Assembly: GCA_963995505.1 (NCBI GenBank)
Contig: OZ023184.1
Span: forward strand, 10,804,308 to 10,868,307
Origin: Hypericum androsaemum
Lineage: Eukaryota > Streptophyta > Magnoliopsida > Malpighiales > Hypericaceae
DNA: 64,000 nucleotides
Direction of reading: 5' to 3'
In this document: one piece after another, positions 24,601 to 35,532 of the stretch
How positions within the stretch are numbered: position 1 is the stretch's first letter
Layout of the letters: every line of letters starts with the position of its first letter
Program-made: the position numbers and the translations under genes
Notes under the pieces: generated by a model
What the model was told of the DNA's origin: nothing
What the model saw: only the letters and a program-made list of their open reading frames with translations
Database searches by the model: none

Positions 24601-27600
24601 TTTCCTTTTCGTTGCCTTTTCCGTGCCTTTTCTTTCCTTATCTTGCCTTATATTGCCTTTTCCTTACCTTTTGTTTTCCTTTCTTGCCTTATCTTGCCAT
24701 TTCATTACTTTTCTTGCCTTATCTTTCCATTTCTTTTCTTTTCATGCCTTTTCTTGCCTTTTCCATGCCTTTTCATACCTTTTTCTTGCCACTTTCTCGC
24801 CTTTTCTTGCCTTTTGTTGCATTTTCATGCCTTTTCGATGCCTTTTCTTTCCTTTTCTTGCCTTTTCCATGCTTTTTCCTTCCTTTTTCTTACCTTTTCT
24901 TGCCATTTCATGCCTTTTCCATGCCTTTTCTTGCCTTTTCTTTCCTTTTCTTGCCTTTTTTTGCCCTTTCTTGCCTTAACGTGCCTTTTCTTATATTGTC
25001 TTGCCTTTTCCTTTCCTTTTCATGCCTTTTCCTTGCCGTTTCTTGCCTTTTCTTGCCTTAACTTTGCTTTTCTTGCCTTATCTAGAATTTTCTTGCATTT
25101 TCCATTCCTTTTATTGCCTTTACATACCTTTTCTTGCCTTTTCTTGCCTTTTCACTCCTTTTTTTCCTTTTCTTAACTTTTCTTGCCTTTTCATACCTTT
25201 TCCTTACCTTTCCATGCCTTTTCCTTGCCTTTTCTTACCTTTTCTTATCTTTTTCTTGCTTTTTCTTGCCTTTTCTTGCCTTATCTTTTCTTTTCTTGCC
25301 TTTTCTTGCCTTTTCTTATCTTTTCTTGCCTTTTCCGATCTTTTCTTGCCTTTTCCTTGCCTTTTCCTGCCTTTTCCTTGCTTTTCATTGCCTTTTCTTC
25401 CCTTTATTTCCTTTTCTTTCCTTTTCTTGCCTTTTCTTGCCTTATCTTTCCTTTTCTTATCTTTTCCTTATCTTTTCATGCCTTTTCCATGCCTTTTCTT
25501 TCCTTTTCCTTTCCTTTTCTTTCCTTTTCTTGCCTTTTCCTTGCCTTTTATTCCCTTTTCTTGTCTTTTCATGCCTTTTCTTGCCTTAGCTTTCCTTCTC
25601 TTGCCTTTTAATGCATTTTCCATGCCTTTTCTTGCCTTTTCTTTCCTTTTCCTACCATATCTTTCCTTTTCTTGCATTTCCTTGCCTTTTCTTGTCTTTT
25701 CTTTCCTTTTCTTACCTTAACTTGCCTTATCTTGCCTTTTCATGCCATATCTTGCCTTTTTTATCTTATCTTGCCTCTTCTTGCCTTATCTTACCTTTTC
25801 TTGCCTTATATTACCTTTTCATTCCTTATCATGCCTTATCTTGCCTTTTCTTACCTTTTCTTTCCTTTTCTTTCCATATCTGGCCGTTTCTTGCCTTTTC
25901 CTTGCCTTTTCTTTCCTTTTCTTGCCTTTTCTTGCCTCATCTTTCATTTCCTTTTTTTTCTTACCTTTCCTTCCCTTTTCTTGCCTTATCTTGCTTTTTT
26001 TTTCTTTTCCTTACATTTTCTTTCCTTTTCTTGCCTTATCATTCCTTTTCTTGCCTTTTTATGCCTCTTCCATGCCTTTTCTTGCCTTTTCTTGACTTTT
26101 CTTGCATTTTCCTTGCCATTTCCTGCCTTTTCTTGCCCTATCTTACCATTTCCTTGCCTTTTCTTGTCCTATCTTACCTTATCTTTCCTTTTCTTCCCTT
26201 ATCTTTCCTTTTCTTGCTTTATCTTGCATTTTCTTACCTTTTCATGCCTTTTCTTGCCTTTTTTTGCCTTTTCTTGCCATGTCTTTCCTTTTTTTGCCTT
26301 TCTTGCCTTTTCCTTGCCTTTTCTTGCTTTATCTTTCCTTTTCTTGCCTTTTTATGCCATTTCTTGCCTTTTGTTTCTTTTGCTTGCCTTTCCTTGCCTT
26401 TTCCTGCCTTTTTCCTTGCCTTTTCCTGCCTTTTCTTGCCTTTTCCTGCCTTATCTTGCCTTTTCTTGCCTTTTTCCTTGCCTTTTCTTCCCTTTTCCTG
26501 CCTTTTCATCCCTTTTTCCTTGCCTTTCCTTGCCTTTTTCCTTGCCTTTTCCTGCCTTTTCTTTCCTTTTCCTTGCCTTTCCTTGCCTTTTTCCTTGCCT
26601 TTTCCTGCCTTTTCTTTCCTTTTCCTTCCTTTTCTTGCCTTTTCTTTCCTTTTCTTCCCTTTTCTTGCCTTTTCCTGGCCTTTCATGCCTTTTCCTTTCC
26701 TTTTCTTGCCTGATCATGCCTTTTCTTTCCTTTTGTTGCCTTATCTTTCCTTTTCTTGCCTCATCTTTGCAATTCTTTCCTTATCTTGCCTTTCCTTCCC
26801 TTTTCTTGCCTTATCTTGCCTTATCTTGCCTTTTCCTTGCCTTTTCTTTCCTTTTCTTGCCTTATTTTACCTTGCCTGGCCTTTTCTTATCTTTCCTTTT
26901 CTTGCCTTATATTGCCTTTTCTAGCCTTTTCCTTGCCTTTTCTTGCCTTATCTTTCCTTTTCTTGCCTTATCTTGCCTTTTCTAGCCTTATCTTACCTTA
27001 TTTTGACTTTTATTGCCTTATCATGCCTTTTCATTCCTTATCTTGCCATTTTCTAGCCTTTTCTTTCCTTTCCTTGCCTTTTCTTGCATTTTCTTTCCTT
27101 TCCTTGCCATTTCTTGATTTATCTTGCCTTTTCTTACCTTTTCCTTGCCTTTTCTTGCCTTGTCTTGCCTTTGCTTCACTACTCTTGCCTTTTCTCTCCT
27201 TATGTTGCCTTTTCCTTGACTTTACTTGCCTTTTCTTTCCTTATCTTGACTTTTCCTTGCCTTTCCTTGCATTATCATGCCTTTTCTTTCATTAACTTGC
27301 TTTTTCTTGCCTTATCTTGCTTTTTCTTACTTTTTCTTTCCTTATCTTGCCTTTTCTTATCCCTTTTTGCCTTTACTTGCCTTCTCTTGCCTTTTCTTCC
27401 CTTTTCTTGCCTTATCTTACTTTTTATTGCCTTTTCTTGCCTTATCTTACCATTTATTACCTTTTCTTTCGTTATCAATCTTTTCCTTCCCCTTTCTTGC
27501 CTTTTCTTGCCTTATCTTCTGTTATCATGCCTTATATTGTCTTTTCTTTCCTTATCTTACTTTATCCGTGTCTTTTCTTTCCTTTTCTTGCCATTTCTTA

Positions 27601-30183
27601 CCTTTTCATGCCTTTTCATTGCATTTTCTTGCCTTATCTTGCCATTTCTTACCTTATCTTGCCTTTTCTTGCCATTTCTTGCATTATTTTGGCTTGTCTT
27701 GCCTATTCTTGCCTTTTTTTTCCTTATCTTGCCTCCTCTTGCCTTTTCTTTCCTTTTTTTGACTTATCTTGCCTTTTTGTGCCTTTTCTTACCTTTTTCT
27801 TGCCTTGCCTTATCTTTCTTTTTCTTGCCTTATCTTACATTTTCTTGCCTGATCTTGCCTTTTCTTGCCTTTTCCTTTCCTTCTCTTGCATTTTCACTCC
27901 TTTTCTTGCCTTCTCTTTCCTAATCTTGCCTTATCTTTCCTTATTTTGCCTTATCTTGCCTTTCCTTGCCTTATCTTGACTTTTCTTGCCTTATCATGCC
28001 TTTTCTTTCCTTATCTTGCCATTTCCTTGCCTTTTCTTTCCTTTCCTTGCCTTTTCTTGCTTTATCTTCCCTTTTCTTTCCTTATCTTGCCTTTTCCTTG
28101 CTTTATCTTGCCTTTTTTTCCTTATCTTGCCTTTTTCTTGCCTTTTCTTGCCTTATCTAGCTTTTTCTTCCATTTTCTTCCCTTATCTTGCCTTTTCTCA
28201 CTGTATCTGGCCTTTCTTGCCTTATCTAGCCTTTTATTGCCTTTTCTTGGCATAACTTTGCTTTTATTGCATTTTCTTGGCTTAACTTGCCTTTTCTTAC
28301 CTTTTCTTTCCTTTTTTTGTATTTTTGTTCCTTTTCTTGTCTTTTCCTTTCATTTTCTTCCCTTATCTTTCCTTTTCTTGCCTTATCTTGCATTTTCTTG
28401 CCATATATTACCTTTTCTTGCCTTATCTTGATTTTTCTTGCCGTATCATGCCTTTTCTTTCCTTATCTTACCATTTCCTTGCCTTTTCTTTCCTTTCCTT
28501 GCCTTTTCATGGCTTATCTTGCGTTTACTTCCCTTATCTTGCCTTTTCTTTCCTTTCTTGTAGTTTCTTTTTCTTTTCTTGCGTGGTCATTCCTTTTCTT
28601 TCTTTATCTTGCCTTTTCCTTGCCTTTTCTTGCTTATCTTACCTTTTCTTACCTTTTTCTTGACTTTTTTTTGCCTTATCTAGCGTTCACTTCCCTTATC
28701 TTGCCTTTTCTTTCCTTATCTTGCCTTTTCCTTATCTTTTCTTTCCTTATCTAGCATTTTCGTTGTCTTTTCTTGTCTTATCATGCCTTTTCTTTCCTTA
28801 TCTTGTCTTTTCTTGCTTTTTCTTCTCCTATCTTGCCTTTTCTTGCCGTTTCTTATCTTATCTTGACTTTTCTTTCATTTTCTCGCCTTATCTTACCTTT
28901 TATTGCCATTTTTTCTTTTTATCTTAACATATCTTTCCTTATCTTGCCTTTTCTTGCCTTATCATGCCTTTTCTTTCCTTATATTGCCATTTCCTTGCCT
29001 TTTCTTACCTTTGCTTGCCTAATCTTGCCTTATCTTGCCTTTTCTTACCTTTTTCTTGCCTTTTCTTGCCTTTACTTTCCTTATCTTGCCTTTTTGTTTC
29101 AGATCATGCCTTTTCTTGTTTTACCATTCCTGTTCTTTCCTTATCTTTCCATTTCCTTGCCTTTTCTTTCCTGTTCTTGCCTTAGCTTGCCTTTTCCTAC
29201 CTTTTTCTTGCCTTTTATTGACTTATCTTGCCTTTTCATTCCCTATCTTGCCTTTTCCTTGCCTTTTCTTGCAATTTCTTTCATTATCTTGCCTTTTCTT
29301 GCCTTATATTGATTTTTCTTGCATTTTCTTCCCTTATCTTGCCTTTTCCTGCCTTATCTTGCCTTTTCTTGCCTTTTCTTTCCTTTTCATGCCTTTACTT
29401 GCTTTTTCATGCATTTTATTATCTTTTCCTTTCCTTTTCTTGCCTTATCTTGCCTTTTTTCTTTCCCTATCTTGCCTTTTCCTTGCCTTTTCATGCCTTT
29501 TCATGCCTTTTCTTGCCTTATCATGCCTTTTCTTTCCTTATCTTGCCTTATCTTCCCTTTTCTAACCTTTTCCTCGCCTTTTGTTGCCCTATCTTGCCTT
29601 TACTTCCCTTATCTTGCCTTTTTTTGCCTTATCATGCCTTTTCTTTCCTTATCTTGCCATTTCCTTGCCTTTTCTTTCCTTTCCTTGCCTTATCTTGCCT
29701 TTTCTTGCCTTTCATTCCCATATCTTGCCTTTTCTTTCCCTATCTTGCCTTTTCCTTGCCTTTTCTTGCCTTTTCTTTCCTTATCTTGCCTTTTCTTGCC
29801 TTATCTTGCTTTTTAGTGCATTTTCTTCCTTTATCTTGCCTTTTCTTGCCTTATCTTGCTTTTTAGTGCATTTTCTTCCTTTATCTTGCCTTTTCTTGCC
29901 TCATCTTGCCTTTTCTTTCCTTTTATTGACTTTTCTTGCTTTTTCATGTCTTTTCTTAACTTTTCCTTGCCTTTTATTGCCTCATCTTGCCTTTTCTTGC
30001 CTTATCTTACCTTTTATTGCCTTATCTTGATTTTTCTTGCCTTATCATGCCTTTTCTTGCCTTATCATGCCTTTTCATTTATCTTGCCTTATCTTGCCTT
30101 TTCTTGCCTTATATTGATTTTTCTTGCCTTATCAAGCCTTTTCTTGCCTTATCTTATTATTTCGTGCCTTATCTTGGCTTTTC
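18694..30183. repeat. Decanucleotide satellite, block 3
   Basis: Satellite continues for 11.5 kb with no unique sequence. From about 20440 to 26890 it repeats the 7845-14256 segment. From about 26900 the composition changes: CCTTATCTTG units become as common as CCTTTTCTTG and the long-range match to the left array ends. This subtype resembles 53606-56498. The block ends at the LTR of element B, whose TSD (TTTTC, 30179-30183) is satellite sequence. Confidence 0.95.
20440..26890. repeat. Right copy of the 6.4-kb satellite segment duplication
   Basis: It matches 7845-14256 in variant order, with offsets drifting between 12.56 and 12.65 kb. Net differences are small indels of one or a few units and scattered substitutions. 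See the left copy for anchor positions. Confidence 0.82.
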
Positions 30184-30595
30184 TGACGTAGCGTGCGGAA
30201 GCTTAGATAATTCGAACGGGGTAAAATCTCTTTAAGCACAACTTCCGTTGTGTTAAAGAGTTTGTCCAAGGGTGAAGGACAGCCAGCAAGGGCGGAAATT
30301 AAACAAGGGACGCACCCTTTGCTCAGATTTGTGAAAGGAAACCTTTCTCACGTTCCAATTGGATTCAAAACTGATTGTTTTATTGCTCCCTTAATAGCCC
30401 TTTAATAGGGGCGTGACTTAAGGCTTGCTGAATGCCAAGCTAATCAAAAGCCACGGTTACAAGCTGATTAAGACAGCCATTTATTTCCCCTACCCCACAT
30501 AATTGGTATTTAGACCTTAGTAACTATTCGAATGAGCTTAATATCCCGATCAGTACAAGAACAAAGATAAAACTAATAAGGACGTCCCTACGTCA
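30184..30595 (-). repeat. 3' LTR of element B
   Basis: The LTR is 412 bp with inverted ends TGACGTAG/CTACGTCA. A GGACGTCC palindrome lies near the right end (30580-30587). ACGT-core motifs of this kind are bind sites for plant bZIP factors in other promoters, but no function is shown here. It matches the interrupted 5' LTR with few substitutions. Confidence 0.93.
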
Positions 30596-30609
30596 TCCTT
30601 CCCTTCTTG
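30596..30609 (-). other. Polypurine tract of element B
   Basis: Read on the minus strand, AAGAAGGGAAGGA directly precedes the 3' LTR, in the expected place for plus-strand priming. Confidence 0.8.
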
Positions 30610-30613
30610 AAAA

Positions 30614-31508
30614 TCATGCTTGTCCACGAGCAGCTAGGCGTGAAGGCACAGGAAAGGCATCATAGTACGGTGTCAAATCTGCCACATTGAAGCTCTTTGA
30701 CACGCCAAACTCCTTCGGAAGGTCAACTACGTACGCATTATCATTTTTGCGCCTAAGGATCTTGTATGGTCCAAATTTCCGAGCTTGCAATTTGCCTCCC
30801 ATATTGCTCGGCATCCTTTCCTTTCTAAAGTGGACCATGACTTGCTCGGCTGGCTGAAAGATTTGAACACGCCTATGCTCATCAACTCGCGCCTTCTCCT
30901 TGCTATAAGCCTCTTCCAACCTCAACCGAACATCATCAATAACTGCTTGGGCTTGCTCCGCGTAGGTAATTGCCAGCGGATTGCCTTTAGTAGGTCTCGG
31001 AACTGAGGATACGTCCACTAAGTGATTAGGCTCTTTAGTGTAAACCAAAGAGAATGGTGATCTTCCTGTCACGCGATGAGCTGCGCCATTATAAGCAAAT
31101 TCGGCAATTCGCAAAGCCATATCCCATTGCCTCTTTTTCTCATGACATTAACTCCGTAGCAAGTTACCAAGAGTTCTATTTGTTGCTTTGGTCTGTCCAT
31201 CCGTTTGTGGGTGAGCTGAAGTGCTAAATTGCAAGGTTGCATCAAACATCTTCCAAAGCGTCTTCCAAAAACTGGCTAAGAACTTCACATCTCGGTCGGA
31301 AGTGATTGTTCGCGGGACTCCGTGTAGTCTTACGACTTCCTTGAAGAAATGCCTTGCCACTGCATGCACATCGTTTGTCTTCTTGCAAGGAATGAAGTGA
31401 GCCATCTTTGACAACCTGTCCACAACAACAAAGATAGAATCCGCACCACGAGGGGTGCGGGGTAAGCCGAGTACGAAATCCATACTGAGGTCTTCCCATA
31501 TGGCCTTT
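30614..31508 (-). pseudogene. Element B integrase, core and C-terminal part
   Basis: The frame resumes here on the far side of element C. It holds the first catalytic Asp ([10 protein letters not shown]), the second (TSDRD) and the end of the core, then the C-terminal region ending near NVADLTPYYD. A TAA at 31148-31150 breaks the frame where the related element C has Leu. The position of the catalytic Glu in TDGQTE reads Lys (AAA, 31187-31189 on the complement), so the DDE triad is incomplete. No chromodomain is recognisable after the core. The reading frame agrees with the upstream pol segment once C and one TSD copy are discounted. Confidence 0.9.
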
Positions 31509-32007
31509 TGGCGTAGGAAGCCTCGAAGAATAAGGTGCAACGTACATGCGCATGGCTTGCCTTGTGAGCTGTCCGAGTTTCATTTAATTCAAGCTGTCCG
31601 AACTCTTCATTTTCTTTTTATTTCCGAATGTAATAAGGCTCAATGGTGACATTTAAATATAGGCGGTTACGGATGGTTTAAGGCAGGCCGAAATGTGAGG
31701 AGGTGCGTGATTAATGCCCTTCAAGACACGCCTTGAATCACGCCCCTATATGTGTTTCTTTTGAATGGAATAAACGAACAGTGAATTGGAATCCAAAACC
31801 CTGAGCGAGTGAGCTTTCCTTTCGTGCATGGATTTGCATGAGTTGTGCATGGATTTGCACAAATTCTGAGTGATTTGCCCTAGCTAGCCGCTTGTTAACT
31901 CAAGCAACTCTCTAGTTGAGCTTCGGAAGGAGCAGATTAGAGCTTTAACTTTCATTGTTCATTCCAAATCATTTTATAAGTTTGATCACGCTTCGTTGCC
32001 TACACTA
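31509..32007 (+). repeat. 5' LTR of element C
   Basis: The LTR is 499 bp, starting TGGCGTAGGAAGCC and ending TGCCTACACTA, so the termini are TG...TA. The pol frame begins immediately after it without a primer-binding site. Confidence 0.92.
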
Positions 32008-34353
32008 TTCCCAATCCCACAGCTCAATGATATGCTGGATAATCTTAGTGGTGCCACTATTTTCTCTAAGATTGATCTTCGAAGTGGCTACCAACAGATC
32101 AGGATTCGACCCGGGGATGAATGGAAGACTGCCTTCAAGATGAGGGATGGTTTATATGAATGGCTCGTGATGCCTTTCGGCCTCACCAATGCTCCGAGCA
32201 CATTCCTGCGTCTTATGCACCAAGTCTTGAAGCCTTTCCTAGACACCTTTGTTGTGGTGTATTTTGATGATATCCTAGTCTATGGCAAGACTGAGGAGGA
32301 TCACGTAACCCATTTGCAAGATGTGTTTCAAGCTCTCCAAGATAATAAGTTATACGTGAACTTGAAGAAATGTAGTTTCTGGAAGGAGAAGCTTCTGTGC
32401 TTGGGATTTAATGTAAGGAAAGAAGGAATCCATGTTGACCAATCCAAGGTTGAAGCTATTAGCTCGTGGCCGGTGCCTGCGAACGTGAGTCAAGTCAGGA
32501 GTTTCCTTGGATTAGCAACTTTCTATCGAAGGTTCATAAGGGATTTTAGCATCATTGCTGCCCCTCTTACGAACCTACTCAAGAAGAATTCTCTTTTTGT
32601 GTGGGGAGAGGGAGCTGATCGAGCCTTCCAGATATTGAAGGAGAAATTGAGCATCGCACCCGTGCTACCTCTTCCAGACTTTGCCAAATTGTTTGAAGTT
32701 GAAGTGGACGCGTCTGGACTTGGAATAGGAGCTGTCCTGTCCCAAGAGAAGAGACCACTAGCTTAGTTCAGCGAGAAGCTAAGTGAACCAAGGCAAAAAT
32801 GGACCACCTATGAAAAGGAGTTCTACGCAGTTGTCCGAGCTCTTAGGACGTGGGAACACTACTTGGTTGGTAAGGAATTCGTGCTTTATTCTGATCATCA
32901 AGCATTGAAATTCTTATTTGATCAATCAAAGTTGAGTAATCCCATGCATGCACGTTGGTGTACGTACTTGCAAAAGTTTCCATTTAAAATCGTGCACAAG
33001 AGTGGAACTCTGAATGTGGTTGCCGATGCATTGAGTAGGAGGGTAATGTTGCTTACTGAATTGAGGGGAATGATCACTGCTTTTGATTGTCTTCGTGAGC
33101 AATATGAGAAGGATGAAGACTTTGGTGAGGTGTGGATGAAGTGCAAAGATGGCCAAGGGTACGAAGATTATTTCTTGCAGGATGGTTACTTGATGAAAGG
33201 GAATCAGTTGTGCGTTCCTAAGACATCGTTACGCGATCAATTAATGTGGGAGTTGCATGGAGGGGCTCTCTCAGCTCATCTTGGTCGTGACAAGACTTTG
33301 GTCTCATTGCAATAAAGATTTTTCTGGCCGAAAATGACGAAGGAGGTTGCCAACTTTGTGAAGCATTGCCGAGTGTGTCAAGAAACTAAGGGCAGCGTAC
33401 ACAATACTGGCCTTTACACACCTCTCCCCATTCCTGAAGCAATTTGGGAAGACTTGAGCATGGACTTTGTGCTAGGATTACCTCGTACCCCGAGGGGCGC
33501 AGATTCTATTTTTATTGTTGTGGACAGGTTGTAGAAGATGGCGCACTTGATTCCATGCAAAAAGACAAATGATGCGAGTGCCGTGGCTAAACACTTCTTT
33601 AGGGAGGTGGTACGTCTGCATGGAGTGCCAAAGTCCATTGTTTCTGATCGTGACACGAAGTTTCTTGCAAGCTTCTGGAAGACACTTTGGAGGATGTTCG
33701 ATGCAACCCTCAAATTTAGCACGATTGCGCACCCCCAGACTGATGGGCAGACTGAGGCAACAAACCGTACACTTGGGAATCTTCTCCGAAGCCTTTGTCA
33801 TGAGAGGAAGCGCCAATGGGATCTTGCACTTCCCATAGCTGAGTTTGCATATAATGGCACGATACATCGATCCACAGGGAAGTCTCCTTTTTCTTTGGTG
33901 TACACGAAGGTCCCTAATCATCTTGTGGATGTGTCTAGTGTGCCAAGGCCTCCACGAGCCAATGCAGCTGCTATTTCGTACGCGGAGCACGTTCAATCCG
34001 TGCTAGATGCTGTGAAGAAGAGGTTGGAAGATACGTATGGCAAAGAGAAGCAGCGAGTGGATGCTCGAAGAATGGAGCGAATTTTCCAGCCAGGAGAGCA
34101 GGTTATGGTGCACTTTAGGAAGGAGAGGATGCCCTCCAACATGGGAGGCAAGCTTCAAGCAAGGAGGTTCGGTCCATACAAGATCGTGAGGCGTGTGAAT
34201 GATAATGCCTATGTGGTTGATCTCCCGGAGGAGTTTGGAGTGTCCAAGACCTTCAATGTCGCGGACTTGACACCCTACTATGATCCTCTTCCTTTTCCTA
34301 GCAAGCTGGCTGCTCGGGACCAGCATCTTCTCAAGCAGGGGAGGATGGCGTAG
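32008..34353 (+). pseudogene. Element C pol remnant: RT (partial), RNase H, integrase
   Basis: One forward frame covers the interior. It starts at the [10 protein letters not shown] part of the RT palm, contains an intact YFDD box (32260-32271), the RNase H segment with [12 protein letters not shown], the TDH-type RNase H motif, an integrase zinc-binding region (CRVCQ) and a DDE core with TDGQTE intact. Three in-frame stops interrupt it: TAG 32764-32766, TAA 33313-33315 and TAG 33532-33534. No frameshift is seen. The frame ends at TAG 34351-34353, just inside the 3' LTR. The N-terminal third of pol and all of gag are missing, so it could only have moved with proteins supplied in trans or lost them afterwards. 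Confidence 0.92.
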
Positions 34354-34847
34354 GAAGCCTCGAAGAATAAGGTGCAACGTACGTGCGCATGGCTTGCCTT
34401 GCGAGCTGTCCGAGTTTCATTTAATTCAAGCTGTCCGAACTCTTCATTTCCTTTTTATTTCCGAATGTAATAATAAGGCTCAATGGCGACATTTAAATAT
34501 AGGCGGTTACGGATGGTTTAAGGCAGGCCGAAATGTGAGGAGGTGCGTGATTAATGCCCTTCAAGACACGCCTTGAATCACGCCCCTATATGTGTTTCTT
34601 TTGAATGGAATAAACGGACAGTGAATTGGAATCCAAAACCCTGAGCGAGTGAGCTTTCCTTTCGTGCATGGATTTGCATGAGTTGTGCATGGATTTGCAC
34701 GAGTTCTGAGTGATTTGCCCTAGCTGGCCGCTTGTTAACTCAAGCAACTCTCTAGTTGAGCTTCGGAAGGAGCAGATTAGAGTTTTACCTTTCATTGTTC
34801 GTTCCAAATCATTTTCTAAGTTTGATCACGCTTCGTTGCCTACACTA
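34346..34847 (+). repeat. 3' LTR of element C
   Basis: The LTR is 502 bp with the same ends as the 5' LTR. The purine-rich AAGCAGGGGAGGA before it (34333-34345) is the likely polypurine tract. Confidence 0.92.
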
Positions 34848-35532
34848 CCTTTGGAACGGGTAATGGCGTGTAGAGGCCCGTGTTATGCACCGTACCCTTG
34901 GTCTCTTGACAAACTCTACAATGTTTCACCATTTTGGCCACTTCTTTGCTCATCTTAGGCCAGTAGAAACGTGAAATCAAAGCTGCCAAAGTCTTGTCTC
35001 TTCCCAAATGAGCCGAAAGCCCCCCTCCGTGCATCTCCCACATTAGTTGCTCACTGAGTGATGTCTTGGGAATGCATAATTGGTTTCCTTTCATAAGAAA
35101 ACCATCGCGTACAAAATAGTCTTCCACCGCCTTCCCGTTCTTGCATTGTTGCCATACGTCTTCGAAATCTTCGTCATCTTCATAAAGTTCTTTCAAACAG
35201 TCAAACGCTGTGATTGATCCTTTCAACTCAACAAGGAGATGCATTCGTCTACTCAATGCATCAGCCACCACATTTTGACTCCCACTCTTGTGCGCTATCT
35301 TAAATGGGAACTTTTGCAAGTACGTGCTCCATCTAGCATGCATATGGTTGGTCAGCTTGGACTGATCATTGAAAAACTTAAGAGCCTTATGATCTGTGTA
35401 CAACACGAATTCTTTTCCAACCAAGTAGTGCTCCCACGTCTTGAGAGCTCTAAAGACAGCATAGAACTCTTGCTCATACGTCGACCAAGTCTGCCTATGC
35501 TCACTCAACTTTTCACTAAAATAAGCAACAGG
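34848..35532 (-). pseudogene. Element B RNase H and integrase zinc-binding segment
   Basis: This minus-strand segment continues the B pol frame after an in-frame TGA at 35533-35535 (complement). It contains the end of RNase H (YTDHKALKF, ADALSRR) and the integrase HHCC zinc finger ([15 protein letters not shown] ... CRVCQETKG). It stops where element C is inserted; the remaining integrase lies at 30614-31508. Confidence 0.9.

Larger units (their letters stand above)
31509..34847 (+). mobile_element. Element C: internally deleted Ty3/gypsy element nested in B, TSD CCTTT
   Basis: LTRs lie at 31509-32007 and 34346-34847 with TSD CCTTT at 31504-31508 and 34848-34852. The interior begins in the middle of reverse transcriptase, with no primer-binding site, gag or protease. 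The pol region runs in the direction opposite to B. The protein sequences of B and C are similar across RT and integrase, so they are related families, but LTR sequences differ. The two C LTRs differ by about a dozen substitutions and one 3-base indel by eye, so the insertion is not brand new. Confidence 0.94.

Noticed and set aside
30184..30595. Terminal TGACGTAG...CTACGTCA inverted repeats as a DNA transposon
   Set aside because: They are the ends of an LTR flanked by a polypurine tract and pol, and the second copy lies next to a primer-binding site.
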